Source of the DNA: Gorillibacterium timonense
Lineage (GTDB): Bacteria > Bacillota > Bacilli > Paenibacillales > NBRC-103111
Assembly: GCF_001457415.1 (NCBI RefSeq)
Contig: NZ_LN881724.1
Span: 1,798,001-1,862,000, forward strand
DNA length: 64,000 nucleotides
Reading direction: 5' to 3'
The position numbers and the translations under genes are program-made. Each line of letters opens with the position of its first letter. The stretch's first letter is position 1. The notes under the pieces are model-generated. The model worked only from the letters and a program-made list of their open reading frames with translations, was not told the DNA's origin and searched no databases. This document shows, piece by piece, positions 52,205 to 61,095 of this stretch.

Positions 52205-53354
52205 TGAACACGACGATTGGTTCAAAGGACTTGAACAGGACCCGTTTCCCCAGAAGGGCTTCCAACCCGAATTGAAGCGCAGAATTATGAGAGAGCTGGA
52301 TCGCAAGCCGGTGAGCAAGAGACCCCATTACCGCTTTGCTGCGATAGCTGGAGCGTGCACGCTCGTCATCTGCCTGCTGATCATCTTGAGGGTTCAACTG
52401 CTGCCGCCTTCCTCTCCTTTGGCGGAGGGGTTGTCGAAAAGCGCGGAATCGCCAAAAACCGAGGCTTTGGCCAAAAAGGAGATTCAGTCGGTTCTGCTGC
52501 TCGGCTTGCGGCAGGATAAGGAGAATAATGAGGCATCGTACCGCAGCCTGATGTTTGCCAATCAGGATGGTCGGGTGAAGGCAGTGGCGGCAGGCAGCGG
52601 CATACTGATTCCTTACGGGCAGGTCTTCTGGAAGCTCGATAATGCAGCCGATCCGGCTGGGGAAGGGAAGTCGTTGCATATCGAGCAGGCCGGAAAAGCG
52701 AGCATCCAAGCGAAAGCTTCGACGGATGCGCAATCCGAGCCGTTAAACGAGACGGTTCGATTGGAAAAGCTGCTCTATGCGGGTAATAAGTATTTGTCCT
52801 TCGAGACGAAGAGCGAAGCGACAGCCGTTCCAAGTCAGCTGTGGAATGTAGATCTGAAGGAATATGCCAAAGGCGCTGCACCTGATGAGAATCGCTTGAA
52901 CTTGACCGAGTTTACGGAAGGCCGTTATTATGCGGATTCTTGGACGGTGTTCCGGGAGGCGGGGAATTGGAAGGCCGCTTACAAGAATGCGCTCGATATC
53001 CAACCCGTTACCGGTCGCACGGTCCATTCACCAGGCGGGATCGGGCTTACTCTGTTGAGTACGGAGCTATCCGATCGGCTCGTCAATCATGATACTCTCG
53101 ATCGGCCCTGGAACGAGATTGTCGAGATCGAGCCCAATGCGCTCGATTCCGTAACCTCGCCCGATCACGATATGATGGCGATCTTCACGGAATCCTCTAT
53201 TAAGCTGTATGAATATTCGGCTCATGGCGGCGACCAGCCGCTGCTCACGGTTTCCCGGAACAAGGGCGAGCAGCTTGTCATGGTCCAGTGGGCACTGGAA
53301 AAGTACGCGTCCAAGTGGATTTCGGCTGGAGAGCAGGAATTGAACGGGAAGTGA
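52197..53354 (+). CDS. Membrane-bound anti-sigma factor
   Basis: A 385-residue protein: a short cytoplasmic N-terminus (DDWFKGLEQDPF, ELKRRIMREL) that would hold the sigma factor, one helix (FAAIAGACTLVICLLIILRV) and about 310 extracytoplasmic residues. There is no zinc His-Cys motif. The large outer domain, without recognised family, probably senses the signal. Function is inferred from the operon and topology. Confidence 0.72.
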   Translation: MNNEHDDWFKGLEQDPFPQKGFQPELKRRIMRELDRKPVSKRPHYRFAAIAGACTLVICLLIILRVQLLPPSSPLAEGLSKSAESPKTEALAKKEIQSVLLLGLRQDKENNEASYRSLMFANQDGRVKAVAAGSGILIPYGQVFWKLDNAADPAGEGKSLHIEQAGKASIQAKASTDAQSEPLNETVRLEKLLYAGNKYLSFETKSEATAVPSQLWNVDLKEYAKGAAPDENRLNLTEFTEGRYYADSWTVFREAGNWKAAYKNALDIQPVTGRTVHSPGGIGLTLLSTELSDRLVNHDTLDRPWNEIVEIEPNALDSVTSPDHDMMAIFTESSIKLYEYSAHGGDQPLLTVSRNKGEQLVMVQWALEKYASKWISAGEQELNGK

Positions 53355-53432
53355 CGACTCCGTTCGGCCAAGCCAAAGCCGCTCTACCGGATGAACGCCG
53401 TCAAGCAGCATGGTAAAACTCGCTTAAATAAA

Positions 53433-53498
53433 GGGGGCTGTGCCACTAGCAGGTTTTTTACCTGCTTGGGTACAGTCCCAATTTTTTTTGAATGATGA
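53433..53498 (+). terminator. Terminator after the sigma/anti-sigma genes
   Basis: GGGGGCTGTGCCAC...GCAGGT pairs with ACCTGC...GGGTACAGTCCC around a T-rich loop and ends in eight T residues. The stem may derive from the ends of an insertion sequence. Confidence 0.75.
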
Positions 53499-53574
53499 AA
53501 TAGGGGAGCAAATCAAGCGAGTGGGTTTGTCGGGCTTGCTTGATTCGCTTTCATATAGAATCAATCGCGGCCTT

Positions 53575-53716
53575 CTCGAACACCTTGTAGGCGATAGGCG
53601 ATCGAAAGGCGTCTTCTGGAACACCTTGTAGGCAAGTGAAAGACGCCCTCTGGAACACTTTGTAGTCGAGTGAAAGGCGCCTTCTGGAACACCTTGTAGG
53701 CGATCGAAAGCCTCCC
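53575..53716. repeat. 34-bp tandem repeat, four copies
   Basis: Units starting at 53575, 53616, 53650 and 53684 share TGGAACACCTTGTAGGC followed by GAAAGGCG-type sequence. The last three are exactly 34 bases apart and the first has a seven-base insertion. A 63-codon open frame overlaps it but looks like a chance frame. Confidence 0.75.
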
Positions 53717-53770
53717 GGCTTTTAGGTTGTTAGGGTGCTTTTTTCGAACGCAGTAAGGATGCGTTTTATG

Positions 53771-54005
53771 CTAACGGCGACGATAGCCGCTATATAATCA
53801 ATAGGCAGGGAGTTGAAAATCTAACGGAACTAGACGCAGCTATTTGCCGCCAACCGCCGATTTTCACTCCGCAGCTAGTCAAATAACTGCATCCATTTCC
53901 ATTAGGTGGAAAAGCGCTCCACTTTGAGCTATTTAACTGCTTCTGCTTCCGCTAGAATCGAATCAGGATCATTCTTCTAATGTGGATTGTGCGGCTTCCG
54001 CTAGA
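53771..54005. repeat. 50-bp spaced inverted repeat array
   Basis: A roughly 26-base element, CTAACGGAACTAGACGCAGC with TATTTG after it, occurs forward at 53771 and 53821 and inverted ending at 53905, 53955 and (partial) 54005. Neighbouring copies in each orientation are exactly 50 bases apart. Dispersed intergenic repeats of this look occur in Paenibacillaceae genomes as far as I recall. Confidence 0.65.
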
Positions 54006-54101
54006 ATCATATCTGGACCATTAATCGATGCAGGTTGCTAAGCTGCGCCATTCTCGTCCATCTACAGGCCCCTCCTTGTGCTCTAAAGCGAAGAAGAAGG
54101 C

Positions 54102-54293
54102 TTGGTGCTGGCTGTGGGCGCATTATCGAACATAGAGTCCGTGTTAGAGGATATGAAAAACAACCGGGGCTTGAAAAGGTTTCTGGTTTCTTCTTTGAAA
54201 CATACCCAAAGTAAGCTTGGAGGTCGGGGGCTTTCCGTTGCCCACCATCTGCTCGAGAAGTTGGCGATAGACGTTAAGAAGCCAAGAAGCTAA
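54102..54293 (+). pseudogene. Transposase C-terminal remnant
   Basis: The frame from about 54150 reads EDMKNNRGLKRFLVSSLKHT, then SVAHHLLEKLAID, like the end of DDE transposases of the IS1182/IS5 type (MKNNxGFRRFLLRG then LAHNLLKKA). The rest of the transposase is missing, and the reading runs into the octamer array. The family is inferred from the short motif only. Confidence 0.45.
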
Positions 54294-54467
54294 GAAGCTA
54301 AGAAGCTAAGAAGCCAAGAAGCTAAGAAGCCAAGAAGCCAAGAAGCCAAGAAGCCAAGAAGCCAAGAAGCCAAGAAGCCAAGAAGCCAAGAAGCCAAGAA
54401 GCCAAGAAGCCAAGAAGCCAAGAAGCTAAGACGCCAAGAAGCTAAGACTCCAAGAAGCCAAGAAGCT
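54276..54467. repeat. Octanucleotide tandem repeat (AAGAAGCY)24
   Basis: Twenty-four consecutive 8-base units, mostly AAGAAGCC or AAGAAGCT, with two variants near 54428-54451 (AAGACGCC, AAGACTCC). No gene is encoded. The last two units form the left arm of the hairpin that follows. Confidence 0.9.
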
Positions 54468-54504
54468 AAGCGAGAACAAGCCGCTTAGCTCCTTGGCTTC
54501 TTTT
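54455..54504 (+). terminator. Hairpin terminator at the end of the octamer array
   Basis: AAGCCAAGAAGCTAAGCG (54455-54472) pairs with CGCTTAGCTCCTTGGCTT (54482-54499) with one mismatch, loop of nine bases, then CTTTT. Every upstream octamer could pair with the same right arm GGCTTCTT. Confidence 0.7.
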
Positions 54505-54571
54505 AAATATCGTCCTATGTTGTTTCTAAGGGGGGGCAAAGTTTCCTATTGGGACACTCTCTTTTGTGCGC

Positions 54572-55039
54572 TTACAGCTGCGGCGGCAGAGCCCTGAGCG
54601 GGTCGACACCAACCGATTTCAAGCGTTTCACCGAGAGATAGAGCTTATAGTTGCCGTATTGAAGAACCTCATCGAGAAACGCGTCCAGCTCCGGCAGGCC
54701 AGGCATTCGAACCCGCAGCCAATAGCAGCCGTCACCGCTGATTCGATGAGCCTCTTCAACCGGTTCGGCCTTCTGGATGAAGTCTTGAAACCGTTCGTGC
54801 TCCATTGGGGACTTCAAAAAAATGAGCACAAATCCCTCCATGCCAAGTCCGAGGAGGGGAGCCGACAAACGAGCGGAATAGCCCTCGATGATTCCGGCAT
54901 CCTCCAGCTTGCGGACTCTGAGTCCGACCGCTTGACCGGATAAATGGACGCGCGAGCCAATTTCCTTATGGGTTAGAGTTGCGTTCTCAGCCAAGCATTG
55001 CAGGATCAACAAATCCGACCGATCGATGGAAACGTCCAT
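54572..55039 (-). CDS. Lrp/AsnC-family transcriptional regulator
   Basis: About 155 residues: an N-terminal winged helix-turn-helix (LILQCLAENATLTHKEIGSRVHLSGQAVGLRVRKLEDAGII) and a C-terminal RAM/AsnC ligand-binding domain (GFVLIFLKSPMEHERF). It would bind an amino acid or metabolite and regulate a nearby gene. ATG 55039 follows AAAGGA; the frame extends to 55054. It is divergent from the metallo-hydrolase gene, the likely target. Confidence 0.85.
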   Translation of the reverse strand: MDVSIDRSDLLILQCLAENATLTHKEIGSRVHLSGQAVGLRVRKLEDAGIIEGYSARLSAPLLGLGMEGFVLIFLKSPMEHERFQDFIQKAEPVEEAHRISGDGCYWLRVRMPGLPELDAFLDEVLQYGNYKLYLSVKRLKSVGVDPLRALPPQL

Positions 55040-55160
55040 GAGCATTCCTTTCATTTTGAAACGAAATCGTGATTCTTCCTTTCACCAGATCATTCCCCGG
55101 TTTCACTCCGTCCGCTATGATTGATTGTATCAAAGGACGATCCAGGAAGGAAGATCGAAC

Positions 55161-55922
55161 ATGAAAGCAGCTGTTCAATTGATTCGCCATGCAACGATTC
55201 GGATTTGGTATGGAGGACAAGAGGTTTTACTCGATCCGATGCTGGATGATGCCGGGGCGCAGCCTCCGATTCACCATACAGCCAATGCTCTTCGAAATCC
55301 GCTTGTGACACTGCCGCTGGCCAAGTCTTCGCTAGTCCGGCCAGATGCCGTTCTGGTCACTCATCGGCATCCCGATCACTGGGATCTGTCGGCGGCCAGC
55401 AGCTTGGACCATGCGATACCCGTGTACACCCAACCCGGAACCGAGCAAGCTTTTCGCGATGAAGGCTTCACGTCGGTCATCGAAGTGCAAGCGTCCGAAC
55501 GCATCGGAGAAGTGCTGCTGAGCCGAACTTCCGGTCGGCATGGGACAGGAGAGGTCGGGGAGCGGATGGGTCCGGTTTCCGGGTTTGTTCTTCAAGCGGC
55601 TGGTCTGCCGACGGTTTATGTAGCGGGGGATACCATTTGGTGCGAGGAAGTTCGGACAGCGTTGGATGAATTCCGTCCGGATTGGATCGTACTGAATGCG
55701 GGCGGAGCGCGTTTTCTCGATGGAGATGTAATCACGATGGAAACGGAAGATGTGGCTAAGGTAGCTCGTTACGCTCCCAAGAGTCGGATTATTGCCGTTC
55801 ACATGGAAGCGATCAATCATTGCCACCTCACCCGGAACGAATTGAGAGAAGGGCTATTGCAAGAAGGGCTAACCGATCGGGTAATTATTCCTCAGGATGG
55901 AGAAACCATTGATCTTCTCTAG
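55161..55922 (+). CDS. Metallo-beta-lactamase-fold hydrolase (UlaG-like)
   Basis: A 253-residue protein. LIRHATIRIWYGGQEVLLDPML, THRHPDHWD (zinc motif HxHxDH), SGRHGTG and VAGDTIWC follow the UlaG-like (L-ascorbate-6-phosphate lactonase) branch; the substrate is unknown. ATG 55161 follows GGAAGGAAG. It is divergent from the Lrp-type regulator, and their shared 106-base gap presumably holds the operator. Confidence 0.82.
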   Translation: MKAAVQLIRHATIRIWYGGQEVLLDPMLDDAGAQPPIHHTANALRNPLVTLPLAKSSLVRPDAVLVTHRHPDHWDLSAASSLDHAIPVYTQPGTEQAFRDEGFTSVIEVQASERIGEVLLSRTSGRHGTGEVGERMGPVSGFVLQAAGLPTVYVAGDTIWCEEVRTALDEFRPDWIVLNAGGARFLDGDVITMETEDVAKVARYAPKSRIIAVHMEAINHCHLTRNELREGLLQEGLTDRVIIPQDGETIDLL

Positions 55923-56000
55923 AAAGAGTGTTCAGTTCGGCGATTGCTGGGTATAAATAGGTGTAAGTCTGCCCATCAACGACGGACGGAGGAATCGGCA

Positions 56001-58880
56001 ATGACGAACGGCGAAGCGAAGAGGTCGCCCTGGGCGTTCTTCAGCGGCCCCAATCTGGGGTATGTTCTGGAGCAATACGATCGTTATGTGGAAGATCCGC
56101 AGTCGGTAGACGTTACGTTTCGCAAGTCATTTGAAGAATGGGGGCCGCCGGAGACCGCTTCCGCAGCTACTTCTCGAAGGAAACGGGAAGAAGGAACTTT
56201 AAGCGAAAGGCTCTCCGGCATGGGCCTCGCCGATACGGCGGCAGATCGGTATCAAGCTGATAAGCTGGCGATTGCCATTGCCGCAGGCAAGCTGGTCTCG
56301 CAAATTCGTACATACGGCCACTTGGCGGCCGATACCGATCCGCTTGGTTTGCGAGCTCCATCCGACGCCAGCATACTGAGTCTTCAGACGTATGGATTGA
56401 CGCGCGAAGCTCTGGAAAGGTTACCGGCTGAGCTTATCTGGGAGTATTCGAGTGAGAAAACGCCTAATAGTTGGGAAGCGATCGAGAGCCTGAAAAGGCT
56501 CTATTCGGGTTCCATCGCCTATGAATTCAGCCATGTTCATGAGCGGGAAGAACGGGAATGGTTGAACAGGAGAGTGGAAAGCCCGGGCGCTGTCGAGCCA
56601 TTGTCTCGGGTGGAACGAATGGCACTTCTCACAAGTCTAAGCCGGACCGAGCGATTTGAGCATTTCCTCCACAAGACGTTTGTCGGCCAAAAGCGATTTT
56701 CAATCGAAGGCGTGGATATGCTCGTCCCGATGCTGGAAGAGATCGTTAAGATTTTTGCTGGCGGTGGCGCCCGGCATCTTCTGATGGGAATGGCTCATCG
56801 GGGAAGGCTCAATGTGCTGGCTCACATACTCGGAAAACCGTATGAGAAGATCTTCTCCGAGTTCCATCATTCTCCCAACAAGGATATGATTCCGTCCGAA
56901 GGCTCGATGGGCATTAACTTTGGCTGGACCGGCGATGTGAAATATCACCTGGGCGGCTTCCGAATGCTGAGGGAAGGCCGAGAGGCCGAGATTCGCATCA
57001 CGCTTGCCAACAATCCGAGCCATCTCGAGTTTGTCAATCCGGTTGTGGAAGGCTTTGCCCGCGCCGCTCAGGATGACCGCAGCGAGAGAGGATACCCGCA
57101 GCAGGACTCAGGCAAAGCCGTTGCCGTGCTGATTCACGGAGACGCCGCCTTCCCCGGCGAAGGCATTGTTGCGGAGACGCTTAACTTTTCCAATCTGAAG
57201 GGGTATCGCAGCGGAGGAACTCTTCATATCATCGCCAATAACCGGCTTGGCTTCACGACGGAGAGCCGGGATTCCCGCTCGACCCACTACGCAAGCGATC
57301 TGGCGAAAGGGTACGAAATTCCGATCGTCCATGTGAATGCAGACGATCCGGAGGCCTGTCTGTCTGCGGTTAGGCTGGCCTGCGACTATCGGAATACGTT
57401 TGGGAAAGACTTTTTGATCGATCTTGTCGGTTACCGCCGGTATGGTCATAATGAATCGGATGATCCGGAAGCGACTCAACCGCTTATGGTTGGCAAGATA
57501 CGCTCTCATTCATCGGTAGGGAAGCTTTATTCGGATCATTTGATCCGGGAAGAGGTCACTTCATCCGAGAAAGTCGATGAAATCAAACGGGAGATCGAGG
57601 AGTCCCTCCAAGACGCGTACGAGAGGATGAAGCGAGGAGCGGGGGCGGATGAAGGCGACTATCTCATCGAGCCGCTTGGCGGGCACCCACAAGAGAAGCT
57701 CTCGACCGGGGTGCCATTGGAGCGGCTTCAAGAGATCGGCCAAGAGCTACTGAAGTTCCCGGACGGTTTTGCGGTCTATCCCAAGCTGAAGAAAATACTG
57801 GAGCGGCGATCGGACAGTCTTCGCGAAGGCGGAAGGGTGGATTGGGCCTTCGCCGAAACGCTTGCATTCGCGACCCTTCTATCCGAAGGGACCCCGATCC
57901 GGTTAACGGGTCAGGACTCGGAGCGGGGGACGTTCGCTCACCGGCATCTGCTGCTTCACGACGAAGAGAATGGCTTGACCTATTCGCCGCTTCATCGCTT
58001 GATGCAGGCGGACGCTTCCTTTGCCATACACAACAGCCCGTTGTCAGAGGCTTCTGTGCTCGGGTTCGAATACGGATACAGCGTGTATTCTCCGGATACC
58101 TTCGTCCTCTGGGAGGCTCAGTTCGGCGACTTCACCAATGCGGCGCAGGTCATCCTTGACCAGTTTCTCTCCGTCGGCCGCGTGAAATGGTCGCAGAGCT
58201 CGAGCCTGGTCATGCTGCTGCCGCACGGCTATGAAGGGCAAGGGCCAGAGCATTCCAGCGCGCGGCTGGAACGGTTTTTGCAGTGCTCGGCGGAGGGCAA
58301 CTGGATCGTCGCCAACGTCACGACAGCCGCACAATATTTCCATCTGCTGCGCAGGCAAGCCGCCTTGTGCCATACCGAATATGCTCGTCCGCTCATCGTA
58401 ATGGCCCCCAAGAGCTTGATTCGCAACCGCTTGGTCGCTTCACCCGTCGAAGAGCTCTCCACAGGAGCTTTTCAACCTGTAATCGACCGCCTGCTGCCGG
58501 GGCAAAAAGAATCCGATGTCCGGAGACTCCTGCTTACCAGCGGAAAAATCGCCGTTGAGCTGGAGGAGACCCGACCAGCGGATTTGGCCGCTCTTCATCT
58601 GGTGCGAATCGAGCAGCTCTATCCTTTTCCTCAGAAGGAGCTCGAGCAGGTGCTCACGCGTTATCCGAACCTCTCGGAAGTGGTCTGGGTCCAGGAGGAA
58701 CCGAAGAACATGGGAGCGTGGTCCTTCATGGACAACCGGATGAGGAAGCTGCTTTCTTCCGAAATGGCGCTGCGCTACATAGGCCGACCCTCCCGTTCCA
58801 GTCCGGCGAGCGGGTATCAGCATATTCACCGGTTAGAACAGCAGAGGATCCTTGCGGAAGCGCTAAAAATCGACGGGTAA
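56001..58880 (+). CDS. odhA: 2-oxoglutarate dehydrogenase E1 component
   Basis: A 959-residue thiamine-diphosphate enzyme decarboxylating 2-oxoglutarate in the TCA cycle. The N-terminal E2-binding segment (FFSGPNLGYVLEQYDRYVEDPQSVD) precedes MGMAHRGRLNVLAHILGKP, HGDAAFPGEGIVAETLNFS and GYRRYGHNESDDPEATQP, which are the ThDP and substrate motifs. The C-terminal part has the transketolase-like domain (DSERGTFAHRH). ATG 56001 follows GGACGGAGGA; a frame extension to 55944 is rejected. odhB follows in 18 bases. Confidence 0.93.
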   Translation: MTNGEAKRSPWAFFSGPNLGYVLEQYDRYVEDPQSVDVTFRKSFEEWGPPETASAATSRRKREEGTLSERLSGMGLADTAADRYQADKLAIAIAAGKLVSQIRTYGHLAADTDPLGLRAPSDASILSLQTYGLTREALERLPAELIWEYSSEKTPNSWEAIESLKRLYSGSIAYEFSHVHEREEREWLNRRVESPGAVEPLSRVERMALLTSLSRTERFEHFLHKTFVGQKRFSIEGVDMLVPMLEEIVKIFAGGGARHLLMGMAHRGRLNVLAHILGKPYEKIFSEFHHSPNKDMIPSEGSMGINFGWTGDVKYHLGGFRMLREGREAEIRITLANNPSHLEFVNPVVEGFARAAQDDRSERGYPQQDSGKAVAVLIHGDAAFPGEGIVAETLNFSNLKGYRSGGTLHIIANNRLGFTTESRDSRSTHYASDLAKGYEIPIVHVNADDPEACLSAVRLACDYRNTFGKDFLIDLVGYRRYGHNESDDPEATQPLMVGKIRSHSSVGKLYSDHLIREEVTSSEKVDEIKREIEESLQDAYERMKRGAGADEGDYLIEPLGGHPQEKLSTGVPLERLQEIGQELLKFPDGFAVYPKLKKILERRSDSLREGGRVDWAFAETLAFATLLSEGTPIRLTGQDSERGTFAHRHLLLHDEENGLTYSPLHRLMQADASFAIHNSPLSEASVLGFEYGYSVYSPDTFVLWEAQFGDFTNAAQVILDQFLSVGRVKWSQSSSLVMLLPHGYEGQGPEHSSARLERFLQCSAEGNWIVANVTTAAQYFHLLRRQAALCHTEYARPLIVMAPKSLIRNRLVASPVEELSTGAFQPVIDRLLPGQKESDVRRLLLTSGKIAVELEETRPADLAALHLVRIEQLYPFPQKELEQVLTRYPNLSEVVWVQEEPKNMGAWSFMDNRMRKLLSSEMALRYIGRPSRSSPASGYQHIHRLEQQRILAEALKIDG

Positions 58881-58898
58881 GTGGGGAGGAGAAGCGGT

Positions 58899-60212
58899 AT
58901 GGAGATCAAGATACCCGAGCTCGGAGAGTCGATTACGGAGGGAACCATCGCCAAGTGGCTGACATCAGAAGGTGAATCCGTTCGATTCGGCGATGCTCTC
59001 CTGGAGCTGGAGACGGATAAGGTCAATGTGGAGATTACGGCCGAAGCGGATGGAACCTTGGACAAAATCATCCGCAGGGAAGGGGAGACCGTTGCGATCG
59101 GTGAAGCCGTTGGAATCATCCGCCCGGAAGGAGCGACGCTTTCTGTAACTCCGGAAGAAGCGGGTTCGACACCGGGTAAGGTCGCTGCGCCTGCCCAGAA
59201 ACCACCCGCAACTCAAACGCACGGCAGGATAGACGAGACAGAGACGGCGAGCGGCAGCCTATATTTGAGCAAAGAAGGAATCAGCTCCCCTTCGGGGGCC
59301 GAGGCAGTGGCCCCTCCCTCTATACGCAGGCTAGCCCGGGAAAAAGGAATCACCACTCAGGAAGCCCGGCTGCTCGCCGCTCGCGGCCATGAGCCGGGAG
59401 CCTTGATCGCGGCTGAACGGGAACTTAAGCCAGGAGAGGGAAAGGCAGCGCCGGCGCCGGAGATCGAGAAAGTCAAGACGGCTTCCGTCGTGGATTCGGC
59501 AGCGACGGAGAAGCCCGTTGAGCGGATTCGAATGACAAGGAGAAGACAGACCATTGCGGCAAGACTGGTGCAAGCGCAACAAACCGCCGCAATGCTCACC
59601 ACGTTCAACGAAGTGGATATGACCGCTATTCTGGATATTCGCAAGCGAAGGAAGCAGGAATTTCACGACCGATTCGAAGTCGGACTCGGCTTCATGTCCT
59701 TTTTCACCAAAGCGGTGATCGGGGCACTCAAGCGCTTCCCGCTCTTAAATGCGGAGATCGACGGCACAGATATCCTCGTGAAGAAGTATTACGACATCGG
59801 GATCGCCGTATCCGCAGAGGAAGGGCTCGTCGTTCCGGTGGTGCGCGACGCAGACCGGCTCAGCTTCGCCGATATCGAGAAGCGCATCGCCGAGTTAGCG
59901 GGGAGGGCGCGCAGCAATACGCTGTCGCTTAACGATCTGAACGGAGGGACCTTCACCATCACGAATGGGGGAATATTCGGCTCGCTCTTGTCCACTCCGA
60001 TTCTGAATGCCCCGCAGGTGGGGATCCTGGGGATGCACACCATTCAAAGGAGACCGGTCGCCATCGATGAAGAACGGATGGCGAACCGACCGATGATGTA
60101 TATTGCCCTTTCGTATGACCATCGGATCGTCGACGGAAGCGAAGCGGTTCGCTTTCTCCGTACGGTCAAAGAGCTTTTGGAGGACCCGGAGAAGCTTTTG
60201 CTGGAAGGATAG
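58899..60212 (+). CDS. odhB: 2-oxoglutarate dehydrogenase E2 component (dihydrolipoamide succinyltransferase)
   Basis: A 437-residue protein. Residues 1-78 are a lipoyl domain with the lipoylated Lys in [12 protein letters not shown], a Pro/Ala/Thr linker follows, then a peripheral E3-binding domain ([21 protein letters not shown]) and the catalytic domain ending with [15 protein letters not shown] (His and Asp active site). The second half of the E3-binding domain departs from the usual GTG-GR pattern. No E3 gene follows. RBS GGGAGGAGAAG. Confidence 0.93.
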   Translation: MEIKIPELGESITEGTIAKWLTSEGESVRFGDALLELETDKVNVEITAEADGTLDKIIRREGETVAIGEAVGIIRPEGATLSVTPEEAGSTPGKVAAPAQKPPATQTHGRIDETETASGSLYLSKEGISSPSGAEAVAPPSIRRLAREKGITTQEARLLAARGHEPGALIAAERELKPGEGKAAPAPEIEKVKTASVVDSAATEKPVERIRMTRRRQTIAARLVQAQQTAAMLTTFNEVDMTAILDIRKRRKQEFHDRFEVGLGFMSFFTKAVIGALKRFPLLNAEIDGTDILVKKYYDIGIAVSAEEGLVVPVVRDADRLSFADIEKRIAELAGRARSNTLSLNDLNGGTFTITNGGIFGSLLSTPILNAPQVGILGMHTIQRRPVAIDEERMANRPMMYIALSYDHRIVDGSEAVRFLRTVKELLEDPEKLLLEG

Positions 60213-60266
60213 AGAGCGCCGAGGCGGCTTGACATGCCGACAATTTCTGCGGCACAATGGGCTTAA

Positions 60267-60344
60267 AGCGTGTTTGCATACCCGACCTTCGGTCGTGCGA
60301 CTCTCACCTGTTATTCGACTGTTTCATGGGTTTGCAAACACGCT
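60267..60344. repeat. 78-bp inverted repeat between odhB and the Fur-family gene
   Basis: AGCGTGTTTGCATACCC and GGGTTTGCAAACACGCT are 17-bp arms with one mismatch around 44 bases that hold a small CGACC/GGTCG stem. It could be a small mobile (MITE-like) element, an RNA structure in the Zur leader, or both. Confidence 0.55.
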
Positions 60345-60372
60345 CTAGGAACGCGAAAGAAGGGATTGCCGG

Positions 60373-60819
60373 ATGACCGAGAAGCAGCAGGAACAGGATA
60401 TGGTCGATGCCATGGCGCAAAGCGGCTGGAGAATCACGGATCAGCGCCGCTCGCTTGCGAGAATCTTTTCCGGAACAGAGGGGTATCTCTCTCCAAAGGA
60501 TGTCTATGATCAAATGCGGCTCACCTACCCGGGTGTGAGCTTCGATACCGTATACCGCAATTTGCGAATGCTGAGCGAGATGGGCGTGCTGGAGCAGGTC
60601 TATTTTCAAGAAGGCGGATTAAAGTTCAAAGCTAACTGCCTTCATCATCATCATCACCACTTGATCTGCGTAAACTGTGAGAAGACGCTCACCTTCGATT
60701 ACTGTCCCATGAATCAGATGCTTTCCTTGCCGGGCAACTTTAAAATCATCAATCATCGGTTTGAGATCTACGGCTTGTGTGAGGAATGCCGCCAGGACGG
60801 GGTTTCATCCCTGGATTAA
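60373..60819 (+). CDS. zur: Fur-family regulator, probably Zur
   Basis: A 148-residue metal-dependent repressor. A winged helix (VSFDTVYRNLRMLSEMGVLEQV) is followed by HHHHHHLICVNCEKT with structural Zn Cys pair, and a second pair CEEC near the end. FDYCPMNQ and FEIYGLC resemble Zur rather than Fur or PerR. It should repress zinc uptake genes when zinc is plentiful. PerR/Fur remain possible. Confidence 0.75.
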   Translation: MTEKQQEQDMVDAMAQSGWRITDQRRSLARIFSGTEGYLSPKDVYDQMRLTYPGVSFDTVYRNLRMLSEMGVLEQVYFQEGGLKFKANCLHHHHHHLICVNCEKTLTFDYCPMNQMLSLPGNFKIINHRFEIYGLCEECRQDGVSSLD

Positions 60820-60866
60820 TCCGGGGGTTTGCGCCAACTTCATACTCCTACTGCCCTTTGCAGCCT

Positions 60867-60916
60867 AACCGCAGAACGCAGGATCGAATCGTCGATCAAG
60901 CTCTGCGGTTTTTTCG
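60867..60916 (+). terminator. Terminator after the Fur-family gene
   Basis: AACCGCAG and CTGCGGTT form the outer stem with an inner GATCGA/TCGATC hairpin, followed by six T residues. Confidence 0.75.
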
Positions 60917-60930
60917 TTTCATGATGAAAC

Positions 60931-61035
60931 TTAGGACGAAGGTTCGACGTCTTTTTTAATGAGAAGATAAGGGGAAGAGGTGAGAAGCATGAGTAAGACG
61001 AAAACATGAGCGATCTTAACAAAAACTTCAATCAT
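60931..61035 (-). CDS. Possible 34-residue membrane peptide
   Basis: On the minus strand ATG 61035 opens MIEVFVKIAHVFVLLMLLTS, a single hydrophobic helix with a basic C-terminal part (LIKKDVEPSS). AAGGAAAGGAACGA lies directly before the start. A TTTACA-N16-TATGAA promoter-like pair is upstream at about 61100-61130, with the Spo0A-type boxes just downstream of it. No family recognised; it may be a small regulatory or toxin-like peptide. Confidence 0.4.
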   Translation of the reverse strand: MIEVFVKIAHVFVLLMLLTSSPYLLIKKDVEPSS

Positions 61036-61078
61036 TCGTTCCTTTCCTTCGGGCAGCGTATTTGTCACCACTCAAAAA

Positions 61079-61095
61079 TGTCGAATAATGTCGAA
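61079..61095. promoter_or_regulatory. Tandem Spo0A boxes
   Basis: TGTCGAA occurs at 61079-61085 and again at 61089-61095, ten bases apart, matching the 0A-box consensus TGNCGAA and the tandem layout known from the abrB promoter. The site lies between the small minus-strand peptide and the OatA-like gene on the plus strand. Confidence 0.65.

Noticed and set aside
53440..53631. 63-codon frame across the terminator and the 34-bp repeat
   Set aside because: It starts inside a terminator hairpin and ends in repeats; probably chance.
53575..54467. Possible CRISPR array
   Set aside because: Units are 34-bp, 50-bp and 8-bp repeats without unique spacers of constant length, and no cas gene is present.
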